Of a DNA stretch of 28,977 nucleotides, positions 1-5,519 are shown in pieces. Position 1 is the first letter of the stretch; each line of letters opens with the position of its first letter. The notes under the pieces were generated by a model. That model worked only from the letters and a program-made list of their open reading frames with translations. It did no database searches and was not told where the DNA came from. A program made the position numbers and the translations under genes. Origin of the DNA: a virus; the IMG/VR virus record IMGVR_UViG_3300013126_003256, positions 1 to 28,977 of that record; one strand, given 5' to 3'.

Positions 1-1
1 C

Positions 2-487
2 GACCTCACCAAGGCCGACCTCACTGGGGCCGACCTCGCTGGGGCCCGCCTTGCCGGGGCCCGCCTCAGCGGGGCCTGCCTCGCTGAGGCCGACCTCACC
101 GAGGCCAACCTCTCGGGGGCCGACCTCACTGGGGCCCGCCTCTCCTGGGCCTGTCTCACCAAGGCCCACTTCTCGGGGGCCGACCTCACTGGGGCCCGCC
201 TTGCCGGGGCCCGCCTCAGCGGGGCCAACCTCACTGGGGCCCACTTCGATGAGGGCACAGCCCAGGGGCTGGCGATCGGCGGTTTTATCGGAGGTTACTG
301 GTGGTGGGCGGTGCCCTTGGAGGAGGGCGTGCTGCTGGCCTACGGCTGCGAGTGCCATTTGCTTGACTGGTGGCGCCAGCAGGGGCCCGAGCTGTCCGTT
401 CGCCACGAGCGCCCCGCCTCCCACTGGGAGGAGGGCCCCATGGTGGCAATCGCGGCCGCCGAGGCCCTGCTTCGGGGTGAGCCATGA
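2..487 (+). CDS. pentapeptide-repeat protein, 5' end cut by window
   Basis: The frame is open from the first full codon, so the start lies before the window. Seventeen consecutive five-residue repeats of the A(D/N/R)LxG kind fill about residues 1-85 (bases 2-256). A non-repetitive tail of about 76 residues follows, rich in Trp and acidic residues. Such repeats form a right-handed quadrilateral beta helix. In the Qnr/MfpA group this mimics DNA and binds gyrase, but many members have no known role, so a gyrase role here is only a possibility. The DNA also repeats: a segment near 49-77 recurs 150 bp later, and one near 112-140 recurs 60 bp later, which points to growth by internal duplication. 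The stop overlaps the next start in ATGA. Confidence 0.85.
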   Translation, partial: DLTKADLTGADLAGARLAGARLSGACLAEADLTEANLSGADLTGARLSWACLTKAHFSGADLTGARLAGARLSGANLTGAHFDEGTAQGLAIGGFIGGYWWWAVPLEEGVLLAYGCECHLLDWWRQQGPELSVRHERPASHWEEGPMVAIAAAEALLRGEP

Positions 488-651
488 CCCCCGGTGACCT
501 CGTCCACCTCGCCCCGGTCGGCGAGGGGGATCCCACGGTGGTCATCGGGGCGGACCGGATTCAGTTTATGGTGCCTGCCGAGCGGGTTTCCGCCATCCCT
601 GCGGCAGTGGAGCAGCGGGAGGACCAGACTCTGCCCCCGGGGTGTCCGTAG
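484..651 (+). CDS. small hypothetical protein, 55 aa
   Basis: This short gene starts in the ATGA overlap with the pentapeptide-repeat gene, and its third codon positions are GC-rich like those of its neighbours. The protein starts MTPGDLVHLAPVG and contains a GDPTVVIGADRIQFMVPAERV stretch. That pattern suggests a small beta-rich barrel-like fold (an exposed strand, a glycine turn, then VVI and FMV strands), but I recognise no family. It is probably co-translated with the gene before it. Nothing in the sequence assigns a function. Confidence 0.6.
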   Translation: MTPGDLVHLAPVGEGDPTVVIGADRIQFMVPAERVSAIPAAVEQREDQTLPPGCP

Positions 652-730
652 CCGAGTCCGCCGCGCGTCTACAGGTGTGAGCCTGGGAGGCGCGCAAACT
701 AAAAAGGTGAAAAAAAGTTAGCGGGCGGTG

Positions 731-759
731 TTGCACCTTCACACCGGTCGGAGTATAGT
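731..759 (+). promoter_or_regulatory. sigma70-like promoter
   Basis: TTGCAC (731-736) and TATAGT (754-759) are separated by 17 bp, matching the -35 and -10 boxes in five of six positions each. Transcription would begin near 766 and serve the 66-residue gene at 807. Confidence 0.75.
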
Positions 760-776
760 GAGGGTGTACCAAGAGC

Positions 777-793
777 GGCGGGCCGGACCCGCC
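777..793 (+). other. 5' leader hairpin next to ribosome binding site
   Basis: GGCGGG (777-782) and CCCGCC (788-793) form a perfect six-bp stem with a five-base loop. It sits within the predicted leader and directly before the AAGGAG ribosome binding site at 794-799. Such hairpins can stabilise short phage mRNAs. That role is inferred here. Confidence 0.5.
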
Positions 794-806
794 AAGGAGC
801 CCGAAG

Positions 807-1007
807 ATGGAAACCGAAACTTTCGTCGTTGGCCAAGAAGTTCGACTGTGCGCTACCGGAGAACACAGCGACATAAACAAGGATGGAACCCCGAAGATGG
901 GGAAGGTCCTCAAGGTTGACGGAGACATGCTGCTCATTCGTCGCCAGCGCCCTGGTCCGCTGGCTTACAAGTTCTGGACTCACCTGTCCACCGTGTCTGG
1001 GGTCTGA
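807..1007 (+). CDS. small hypothetical protein, 66 aa
   Basis: The start is fixed by AAGGAG about eight bases upstream and by the promoter at 731-759. The protein starts METETFVVGQEVRLC, then has GKVLKVDGDMLLIRR and ends in an aromatic YKFWTHLS segment. The pattern of strands separated by a charged loop (EHSDINKDGTPKMG) resembles a small beta-barrel or SH3-like protein that would bind nucleic acid or protein, but I do not recognise the family. It stands alone between its own promoter and a terminator, so it is probably made as a single-gene transcript, as many phage host-takeover or regulatory proteins are. That comparison is inference. Confidence 0.75.
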   Translation: METETFVVGQEVRLCATGEHSDINKDGTPKMGKVLKVDGDMLLIRRQRPGPLAYKFWTHLSTVSGV

Positions 1008-1102
1008 CCCCTTCCGCCCCTCGGGGCCCGGCGCGGTGACCGGCACTCACCGCCCCCTACCCGGCGCCCCCGGGGGGAGGGTGCTCCCGCTCGGTAACGG
1101 GC

Positions 1103-1141
1103 GGGCCCCATTGAAGCGAGAGAATCCGGGGGCCCTTTCTT
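1103..1141 (+). terminator. rho-independent terminator-like hairpin
   Basis: GGGCCCC (1103-1109) pairs with GGGGCCC (1129-1135) around a 19-base loop, followed directly by TTTCTT. It lies after the 66-residue gene and before the next start. The long loop and broken T tract make it a modest terminator. Confidence 0.5.
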
Positions 1142-1189
1142 GAGTTTGAACCAAACCGAACGCCCGCGTTGTCGGGCTTGGAGATAGCT

Positions 1190-1537
1190 ATGACCAAATC
1201 TATCGCGACCGACGCTACCCTGACCCCCTTCTCCTACGACGAAGCGCTTGCATCCCAAGCGGAGGCTGCCCGCTTGCGGGAGGAGCGCGCCCCCGCGCTG
1301 GAGGCTGCCAACACGGCAGAGGCATTCATTCGGGAGGAGGCGCGCCGCCTTCACCTTCGTGAGCCGAAGCCCACTGTTACGGGCGGTGAATGGGGCGGAT
1401 TCACCGCCTACCTTGTAAGCGCATGCTCCCTTGCAGGACAGGCCAGCACGGCCGCCGCGAATGGCAACTCCAGCGCCGCAATGGAATACATTGCAGAGGC
1501 GCTCAAATACCTCAGCATGGCGCGGGCCATGCTGTGA
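1190..1537 (+). CDS. helical hypothetical protein, 115 aa
   Basis: I chose ATG 1190 because GGAG lies six bases upstream. A TTG at 1169 is in frame but has no such site. The protein begins MTKSIATDATLTPFSYDEAL, then has long Ala/Glu/Arg-rich helices (about residues 20-55), a short GGEWGGFTAYL segment, and a C-terminal helix bearing AMEYIAEALKYLSMARAML. No transmembrane segment or catalytic motif is visible. It looks like a soluble all-helical protein, perhaps oligomeric. The family is not recognised. A terminator-like hairpin precedes it and two inverted repeats follow it. Confidence 0.75.
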   Translation: MTKSIATDATLTPFSYDEALASQAEAARLREERAPALEAANTAEAFIREEARRLHLREPKPTVTGGEWGGFTAYLVSACSLAGQASTAAANGNSSAAMEYIAEALKYLSMARAML

Positions 1538-1540
1538 GGG

Positions 1541-1556
1541 GAGGGTTGTAACCCTC
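1541..1556. promoter_or_regulatory. 16-bp palindrome, possible operator
   Basis: GAGGGTT and AACCCTC flank a two-base centre, giving a near-perfect 16-bp palindrome three bases after the preceding stop codon. The short centre suits a dimeric DNA-binding protein better than a terminator. No T tract follows. Confidence 0.35.
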
Positions 1557-1567
1557 TGTAAGTGCCT

Positions 1568-1596
1568 TCCCGGAGTGATCGCGGTACACTCCGGGA
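1568..1596 (+). other. 10-bp inverted repeat, hairpin
   Basis: TCCCGGAGTG (1568-1577) is perfectly complementary to CACTCCGGGA (1587-1596), with a nine-base loop. It lies between two plus-strand genes. No T run follows, so it could be a mRNA 3' end stabiliser, a rho-type pause or an operator. Confidence 0.5.
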
Positions 1597-1692
1597 GAGC
1601 GGCCCCGAGCGGCGACGGCGCCCCGACTCCCCATCCCGGGGTGTCGGCGGGGTCGCGCGAGGTGGGGCCTGGAACACGACGAACGCCGCAAA

Positions 1693-1947
1693 ATGGCCCT
1701 CCTCCTTGGCTTAGCCGAGGTCCGGCGGGCCCTTGACGGGGCGACGCTCCCCGGTGGCCAGACCCTGCCGTTGGGGGGTGTGGAGCGAGTCAATGCGCTT
1801 CAGTTGGCGATAGAGAGTCTGCTTTTTGCCCAGCTCCTTGCGCCCGAATGGTCGGGGCGGGCGGTGGTGGCAGTGGCGATTCAAGCGGTTCGGCTCGCCG
1901 CTTGGGTGGTGTTTAGGGCCAAACAACGCGAGGATGACCGGCTTTGA
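1693..1947 (+). CDS. small helical hypothetical protein, 84 aa
   Basis: The protein is mostly helical. It has an N-terminal LLLGLAEVRRALDG helix and a central VERVNALQLAIESLLFAQLL helix. A hydrophobic helix AVVAVAIQAVRLAAWVVF lies near residues 58-75 and could be a membrane or packing helix, followed by a charged tail. The ribosome binding site before ATG 1693 is weak. The frame stays open upstream (reading WGLEHDERRK) but offers no obvious ATG or GTG, so the start is uncertain. No family is recognised. Confidence 0.55.
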   Translation: MALLLGLAEVRRALDGATLPGGQTLPLGGVERVNALQLAIESLLFAQLLAPEWSGRAVVAVAIQAVRLAAWVVFRAKQREDDRL

Positions 1948-1965
1948 CCGGTCGGGAGGTTTGAG

Positions 1966-2019
1966 ATGGGACATGCGCGGTTGGTTCTGGTGGCTTGCGC
2001 ATTGGGCGAGCAATACTAA
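1966..2019 (+). CDS. 17-codon leader peptide candidate
   Basis: ATG 1966 has a strong GGGAGG site six bases upstream. It opens a 17-codon frame (MGHARLVLVACALGEQY) whose TAA shares its last base with ATG 2019 of the next gene. That gene has little Shine-Dalgarno sequence of its own, so ribosomes finishing this peptide could restart there. The peptide may matter only as a translation-coupling device. Confidence 0.35.
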   Translation: MGHARLVLVACALGEQY

Positions 2020-2312
2020 TGAGCACCCTATTCCCCAACATCCCCAAGCCGACCCGCCCGCCCAACCTTACGCCCCGGCTTCGGACCTTGCTTGGCCCAG
2101 ATTGGCGGGTCAAGCGGGAGGGCAACCGCGTCCACCTCGACTACCGCGAGGGGCAGCACTGCCCCTGTGTGGTGGTGGGGGTTTGGACGTGGCTGGTCTT
2201 CGACGGCCACGGCGATGAGCGGGGCGCGATGCTGTTCGATGACGGCATTGGTGAACTGGTCGCCTGCCTCCGCTCAGTAGTGGGCGAACCAGCGCCAGAG
2301 GGGGAGGCATGA
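2019..2312 (+). CDS. small hypothetical protein, 97 aa
   Basis: I place the start at ATG 2019, which overlaps the preceding mini-ORF in TAATG. TTG 1995 is an in-frame alternative. After a Pro-rich N-terminus (about residues 1-20) comes a compact domain. It has WRVKREGNRVHLDYREGQHC, a CPCVVVGVWTWLVFDGHGDERGAM core of beta strands, and a helix ELVACLRSVVG. This could be a small alpha/beta fold, but the family is not recognised. Its first 13 bases (ATGAGCACCCTAT) are identical to those of the next gene at 2309. Its stop overlaps that start in ATGA. Confidence 0.7.
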   Translation: MSTLFPNIPKPTRPPNLTPRLRTLLGPDWRVKREGNRVHLDYREGQHCPCVVVGVWTWLVFDGHGDERGAMLFDDGIGELVACLRSVVGEPAPEGEA

Positions 2313-2479
2313 GCACCCTATCAGAGGAGGCGGAAGACCTCCTGTTGCACACAACCGGCAACTGCCCAAGCAGCCCAAAAACGGGGCGGAATATGCTGGT
2401 ATGCCCCAAAGACCCTGCGGTCCCAGGCTTGACGTTCAAAGCGTTTTTGACCGACCCTCGGTTCAAAGCGTACCGGTGA
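2309..2479 (+). CDS. small hypothetical protein, 56 aa
   Basis: GGGGAGG precedes ATG 2309 and the gene is joined to the previous one by an ATGA overlap. The product begins MSTLSEEAEDLLLHTTGNCP, has two Cys residues (in GNCP and VCPKD), and ends with two similar short stretches, TFKAF and RFKAY, encoded by a repeated GTTCAAAGCG. It is the last plus-strand gene before the convergent boundary. No family is recognised. Confidence 0.65.
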   Translation: MSTLSEEAEDLLLHTTGNCPSSPKTGRNMLVCPKDPAVPGLTFKAFLTDPRFKAYR

Positions 2480-2498
2480 GGGCCGGATAGACTACACT

Positions 2499-2547
2499 GC
2501 CCCGCTGGCATAGGGCTGGCGGGGCGCATGGGCCCGCGTGTGCGGGC
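2499..2547. terminator. two GC-rich hairpins between convergent operons
   Basis: GCCCCGC (2499-2505) pairs with GCGGGGC (2519-2525), and GCCCGC (2532-2537) pairs with GCGGGC (2542-2547) around a four-base loop. They lie exactly where plus-strand genes meet the minus-strand late genes. Neither has a T tract, so termination in both directions is an inference from position. Confidence 0.45.
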
Positions 2548-2561
2548 GGGGATTGGGCTGG

Positions 2562-2933
2562 TCAGACCACCGTAACAAACGGGCTGGCCAGACTCTGCCC
2601 GTGCAGTCCGCCATACACCCGGAGCATCGCCGCCCTCCACACTGCGAGCACACCGGCGGCGGTAGCGGCTGCCTCCACCCGGGCGAGCCATGGGGCCGCG
2701 GGGGTGGCGTTGATCGCGTTGGCGAGGGTCGCCCAGACCCCCGAGGTGGCAGCGGTGGTGATGGCCACCCATTGGGTGGCGGTTATGCTCTCAGCCTCAG
2801 CGGTGGCCAAGTGCTTGGAGCCACCCGTTAGGTTCTCTTGCCCTACCGCCAACTCGTAGCGATTGAACGGCTGACCGGGGCCGGCTGGCCAGCGGAGTTT
2901 TGGGTGGTCTACGTTGCTTTCTGCACGGCCCAT
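2562..2933 (-). CDS. hypothetical protein at end of lysis region, 123 aa
   Basis: The start is ATG at 2933 with GGAG seven bases upstream. An in-frame upstream extension to 3056 only reads the complement of the Pro-rich neighbour. The N-terminal half is polar (DHPKLRWPAGPGQPFNRYEL). The C-terminal half has two Ala-rich, mildly hydrophobic helices, at about residues 53-77 (TQWVAITTAATSGVWATLAN) and 85-108. These could be membrane or amphipathic helices. It is the last gene of the late operon, one base after the preceding stop, next to likely lysis genes. A holin-like or membrane-accessory role is possible but not shown. Confidence 0.7.
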   Translation of the reverse strand: MGRAESNVDHPKLRWPAGPGQPFNRYELAVGQENLTGGSKHLATAEAESITATQWVAITTAATSGVWATLANAINATPAAPWLARVEAAATAAGVLAVWRAAMLRVYGGLHGQSLASPFVTVV

Positions 2934-2934
2934 G

Positions 2935-3120
2935 TCAGGTCTCCGTGCCCTCTTGGGGCTCGGTGGTGAGGTCGGGCGCGGGCGCGGGCTCGCAAACACA
3001 CTCGCACTCGGTGGGGGAAGGGGTGGGCGCGGGCTCGCCGTCAAGGATGCCCGCAAGCATCATCGCAACGATGGAGAAAGCCACGAGGGCCGCGGCTATT
3101 TTCTTGTTGGTGGGGTTCAT
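2935..3120 (-). CDS. small single-span membrane protein, 61 aa
   Basis: A lysine-bearing N-terminus (MNPTNKKI) leads into one hydrophobic helix (about residues 8-26, AAALVAFSIVAMMLAGIL). A Pro/Glu-rich tail follows, with closely spaced Cys residues (ECECVCEP). The layout predicts an inner-membrane anchor with an exported, disulphide-capable tail. There is no lipobox Cys, so it is not an obvious lipoprotein. Its position after the endolysin suggests a lysis accessory such as a spanin or holin partner, but this is inference. It overlaps the gene before it by four bases. Confidence 0.7.
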   Translation of the reverse strand: MNPTNKKIAAALVAFSIVAMMLAGILDGEPAPTPSPTECECVCEPAPAPDLTTEPQEGTET

Positions 3121-3344
3121 ACCGGGCCCCTCCGTACGGGCTGAGGATTGAGCGTGGCCACGTCTTCGACTTGGGGCGTGGCAAGGCTGACGATGAGGCC
3201 GTCCATCACCATGCCCGCCACAACAAATAGGACCAGCGCTGCCTCCCTTGCGCCAGGCAGAGACTGGCCCTCTGTCTGGGGGAGGCGCGGGGAGAGAGGG
3301 GTCACGGGGTCCGGGGTGTGCTCGGTGTGTAGGGCGGGAGGCAT
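3117..3344 (-). CDS. small membrane protein, 75 aa
   Basis: A Pro-rich polar N-terminus (residues 1-32) precedes one clear transmembrane helix (about 35-55, AALVLFVVAGMVMDGLIVSL) and a short polar tail. It sits between two other small membrane proteins downstream of the endolysin, joined by 1-4 bp overlaps (TGATG and ATGA). The cluster resembles a lysis cassette in which several small membrane proteins act with the endolysin. Which one is the holin cannot be told from sequence. Confidence 0.7.
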   Translation of the reverse strand: MPPALHTEHTPDPVTPLSPRLPQTEGQSLPGAREAALVLFVVAGMVMDGLIVSLATPQVEDVATLNPQPVRRGPV

Positions 3345-3676
3345 CAGCGGCGCCCTCCCATCAGGTCGGTGGCGCTGGTCATAAGCGCCTTGATAACGGT
3401 CAAATCGGCGGCCGTTTTGTGCTTCAGTTCGGACACCTCATCCCGCAGACGGGCTATCTCCTCATCCCGGGCCTTGTCAGCCTCCATGCGCTCCTTTGCC
3501 GCTTCCTTTGCGTTGTCGTGCTGGGTCTTGAACCACAACCCCCACACAACCGCAACCGGGCTTGTAACGCCCGCCCCGGTCAGAAGGCCAGTCCAAGCAT
3601 CAGGAGGTGGGCCCTGTATGGGGGAGGTGGTTGGGTCCACCTGCCCCACAAGAAATAGGGCGATGTCAAAAAGCAT
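3344..3676 (-). CDS. membrane-anchored coiled-coil protein, holin or spanin candidate
   Basis: The 110-residue product has a hydrophobic N-terminus (MLFDIALFLVG) and a second apolar segment (about residues 29-48, GLLTGAGVTSPVAVVWGLWF). A long charged coiled coil follows at about 50-95 (heptads in DKARDEEIARLRDEVSELKH) before a short tail. A membrane anchor followed by a coiled coil is typical of inner-membrane spanin subunits and of some phage holin-associated proteins. GAGGTG lies five bases before the ATG. The context after an M15 endolysin supports a lysis role. The exact class is inferred. Confidence 0.75.
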   Translation of the reverse strand: MLFDIALFLVGQVDPTTSPIQGPPPDAWTGLLTGAGVTSPVAVVWGLWFKTQHDNAKEAAKERMEADKARDEEIARLRDEVSELKHKTAADLTVIKALMTSATDLMGGRR

Positions 3677-3696
3677 GGGGGCACCTCAGAGGCAGA

Positions 3697-3813
3697 CTAC
3701 CGCGGAATGCGCTCGCTTGCAAACGGGTAGACCACCTCGTCGGGCCGTCAATGGAGAGGACCGGAGGGGAGCACCATAGACAGGCGACTTTGGAGCCGGT
3801 TGGTGGCGGCCAT
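3697..3813 (-). CDS. short frame interrupted by TGA, uncertain
   Basis: Between the endolysin and the coiled-coil gene lie about 140 bases with no longer gene. On the minus strand, ATG 3813 opens 21 codons ending in TGA at 3748-3750. The same frame then continues for 16 GC3-rich codons (RPDEVVYPFASERIPR) to TAG at 3697-3699. It may be a 21-residue peptide, a decayed gene or a readthrough case. The start overlaps no good Shine-Dalgarno site, so confidence is low. Confidence 0.25.
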
Positions 3814-3817
3814 CAGC

Positions 3818-4315
3818 TCATCGCTTTTCCGGGCGCACTGCCACGCGCTTGTACCCGCTCGGGGTCCATGTCAACACCTCCCGACCGGGCACACGGTGGG
3901 GAGGGCCCAGCGAAATGTGGATCCACGCGCCGCCTTCGACATCTGGGCGGGCGTCCTCGAAGATGCACTGACCGAAGGCCAACCCAGAATCGAACGCGAT
4001 CCAGCGCCACAGCTCCCACAGGCCCTGTTCGTTCAGCCCTGGCACGCAAATGTCCGCCGCCTCGCCCTTCATGTGCTGCGAGGTTTTGGATCCCTTGATC
4101 GCCGTGTTCAGCGCGAGGCACCGAAACCCCGAGTTGACCCGCACCGGTTTCTTGGCGTGGGCGCGGATGGGGTCGAGGATGGTCGCAGCCAGATCTGCCA
4201 GCTTCGCATAGGTCGCCGGCTCGCTGGCGCCTTTGCGTTGCGCATCGCTGAAACCCGCGCGCGAAGTTGCGATCAGCTCGTCGAAGGTGAAGTATTGCGC
4301 CTTCCATGGAATCAT
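3818..4315 (-). CDS. endolysin, M15 zinc peptidase family
   Basis: The 165-residue protein matches the D-Ala-D-Ala carboxypeptidase-like M15 group (Peptidase_M15_3 type). VNSGFRC lies near residues 60-66, the zinc motif SQHMKGEAADI gives His81 and Asp88, FGQCIFE near 114-120 follows, and WIHIS supplies His133. These three residues form the usual zinc triad. Such enzymes cut peptidoglycan stem peptides. The start at 4315 has GGAGG five bases upstream. The long in-frame extension to 4516 is a low-complexity artefact. It overlaps the upstream 91-residue gene by ATGA and leads into several small membrane proteins, the normal setting of a lysis gene. It has no signal peptide, so it needs a holin for export. 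Confidence 0.88.
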   Translation of the reverse strand: MIPWKAQYFTFDELIATSRAGFSDAQRKGASEPATYAKLADLAATILDPIRAHAKKPVRVNSGFRCLALNTAIKGSKTSQHMKGEAADICVPGLNEQGLWELWRWIAFDSGLAFGQCIFEDARPDVEGGAWIHISLGPPHRVPGREVLTWTPSGYKRVAVRPEKR

Positions 4316-4587
4316 AGCAGCCTCCAAACTAAACTCAACACAAACACCAACCCCGGCCGCCGAGCTGCAAAAGCATAGGCCACCGCGTCGGCCACCTCTT
4401 GCCTTAGCTCCACCTCCGCCGGCTCCCACCCCTCTCGAAGCGGTGCCCCATAGTGCCGCTCCCCGTGGGCAAGGCGCACGAGGCAGAAGGCCCGGAGCGA
4501 GGCAGGAAGCCACCACACGGCCAGACGGGTGCGCACGGGGGCGCCTCCGTGGTCGCAGGGGCCGCAGTCGGTGAGAGCGTCACCCAC
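4312..4587 (-). CDS. hypothetical protein, 91 aa, paralogue of the 5154-5519 product
   Basis: The likely start is GTG at 4587, overlapping the end of the preceding 57-codon gene by eight bases. The stop overlaps the endolysin start in ATGA. A Cys-containing N-terminus (DCGPCDHGG) is followed by a helix and then HYGAPLREGWEPAEVELRQE-VADAVAY. The core YGxxxREGWxxAExxxxQE recurs in the 121-residue protein two genes upstream, so the two appear to share a small domain. The family is not recognised. The start codon lies inside the 44-bp direct repeat at 4583-4626. Confidence 0.6.
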   Translation of the reverse strand: MGDALTDCGPCDHGGAPVRTRLAVWWLPASLRAFCLVRLAHGERHYGAPLREGWEPAEVELRQEVADAVAYAFAARRPGLVFVLSLVWRLL

Positions 4588-4753
4588 GGGCAGCCCGCTC
4601 GGCCTTACGTTGCTCGCGACGGTGGCCGCACGTCACCTTCAGGTCAAAGGGAAGGTCCGCGCGAGCGATTACGCGGTTCCAAAGGACCTGTAGCTCGGGG
4701 GCACATTGCGAAAGGTTGGTGCGGGACGATTGGCCCCATGCGTATTTGCTCAT
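4580..4753 (-). CDS. truncated M15C peptidase-like protein, 57 aa
   Basis: The reading frame starts in an ATGA overlap with the HNH gene and encodes MSKYAWGQSSRTNLSQCAPE, LQVLWNRVIARADLPFDLKV and TCGHRREQRKAERAARG. The pattern WGxxSxxxLxxCxPxLQxLxNxxI...CGHRxxxxQxxAxxxG is that of the N-terminal third of phage L-alanyl-D-glutamate (M15C-type) endolysins. These normally continue with a zinc-binding HxxxxxxD and a distal His. Here translation stops right after the Gly, so the zinc site is missing and the product cannot be an active peptidase. Its last 15 codons lie in a 44-bp repeat also found at the end of the gene at 5516. It may be a remnant made by recombination. Confidence 0.6.
   Translation of the reverse strand: MSKYAWGQSSRTNLSQCAPELQVLWNRVIARADLPFDLKVTCGHRREQRKAERAARG
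4583..4626. repeat. 44-bp direct repeat, copy 1
   Basis: Bases 4583-4626 are identical to 5528-5571 (offset 945 bp, same orientation). In minus-strand sense this copy encodes the tail HRREQRKAERAARG of the truncated M15C-like protein. Confidence 0.9.
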
Positions 4754-5154
4754 CGTGCTTTCAATGCTCCCATGTCAGGGGTGACGGTAGCGTGCCAACG
4801 CAGGTGGCATGGGCCGCAAAGGAGCGACGTTGGCCATGAGTCGGCGTCTTTGAATAAGTTGCGGGGGGCCCAATGGTGAAGCTCAACCGGGCCAATCCGC
4901 CCACACACCTCACAGGGTCGCCAAGCGTCCTCTTGGCCGGGCCATGCGGGCAATCCCTCGAAGACCCCGGGTGCCAGTGTGGTTTTAGCTACGAATGGGC
5001 GCCTGGGATTGGGTGGCCTATTGCACGCCATGCACCAAGAGCGCACGCGCCCGGTGCCATTGGCTGCGGCATCGCGGTAGAGCTTGCCTTTGCACGTTTC
5101 AGGGCTGCACTCCTCCGATTGGGCGTCGGGTGGTTGTGCAGCTTGGACGGACAT
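4750..5154 (-). CDS. HNH endonuclease-like zinc protein
   Basis: The start at 5154 shares one base with the preceding TAA (TAATG). Of the 134 residues, the C-terminal part holds an HNH-type core: CEVC (81-84), VELHHWAPRNL with His93-His94, then LCGPCHLRWH with C113, C116, H117 and H121. The four Cys would bind a structural zinc and the His pair would be catalytic. The N-terminal half has another four Cys (C16, C21, C41, C44) that could hold a second zinc. HNH nucleases in phages act in homing or in DNA packaging. Here the gene is far from the terminase genes and lies between two 44-bp repeats, which fits a mobile or homing element better. Confidence 0.75.
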   Translation of the reverse strand: MSVQAAQPPDAQSEECSPETCKGKLYRDAAANGTGRVRSWCMACNRPPNPRRPFVAKTTLAPGVFEGLPAWPGQEDAWRPCEVCGRIGPVELHHWAPRNLFKDADSWPTSLLCGPCHLRWHATVTPDMGALKAR

Positions 5155-5519
5155 TAGGCGCCACGGCAGGGGGCGAGGATTGGGTGGTTGGCCTCTTCGG
5201 GCTCCTTGAGGACAAGCGCCTCCCCGATGTCGTGCATGATGAACTCCAGGTCGCTCAACAAGTGCCGTAAGCGTGGCGAAGCTGCGCAATAGACCGCAAG
5301 GTCCATCGCCTCTTGGAGCGCCGCTGTCTCGGCATGGTCCCACCCTTCCCGCATCACAACGCCATACTTGGCGAGCCCTTCGGCTTCGCGGGCCTCGAAG
5401 GCCGCCATTTCTGCGGCGCTGAATAGATTGGACTCGCGAAGGACCTCGGTGGCCGTCTTGGCGCTTGGGTCCGCGGTGCAAGGGCCGTGCTTTAGGGTGG
5501 CAAACTCAACAAGGGTCAT
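5154..5519 (-). CDS. hypothetical protein, 121 aa
   Basis: The product starts MTLVEFATLKHGPC and is mostly helical. Its centre, YGVVMREGWDHAETAALQE followed by AMDLAVY, matches the related stretch in the 91-residue protein at 4312-4587. The C-terminal part (LRHLLSDLEFIMHDIGEALV) is a further amphipathic helix. The Glu and Asp spacing in QEAMDLAVY loosely recalls all-alpha NTP pyrophosphatases, but the full motif is absent. I therefore leave it unassigned. It overlaps the preceding gene by ATGA and the HNH gene by one base. Confidence 0.65.
   Translation of the reverse strand: MTLVEFATLKHGPCTADPSAKTATEVLRESNLFSAAEMAAFEAREAEGLAKYGVVMREGWDHAETAALQEAMDLAVYCAASPRLRHLLSDLEFIMHDIGEALVLKEPEEANHPILAPCRGA

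Noticed and set aside
1585-1590. TACACT -10-like box (another at 2493-2498)
   Set aside because: Neither has a -35-like hexamer at 16-18 bp spacing. The first is part of a hairpin arm.
2110-2772. 220-codon minus-strand open frame
   Set aside because: It spans the convergent boundary and is antisense to two supported small plus-strand genes and out of frame with the minus-strand gene at 2562-2933.
4316-4516. N-terminal extension of the endolysin frame
   Set aside because: The added residues are low-complexity Gly/Ala/Arg, antisense-like, and overlap the 91-residue gene, while ATG 4315 has a strong GGAGG.
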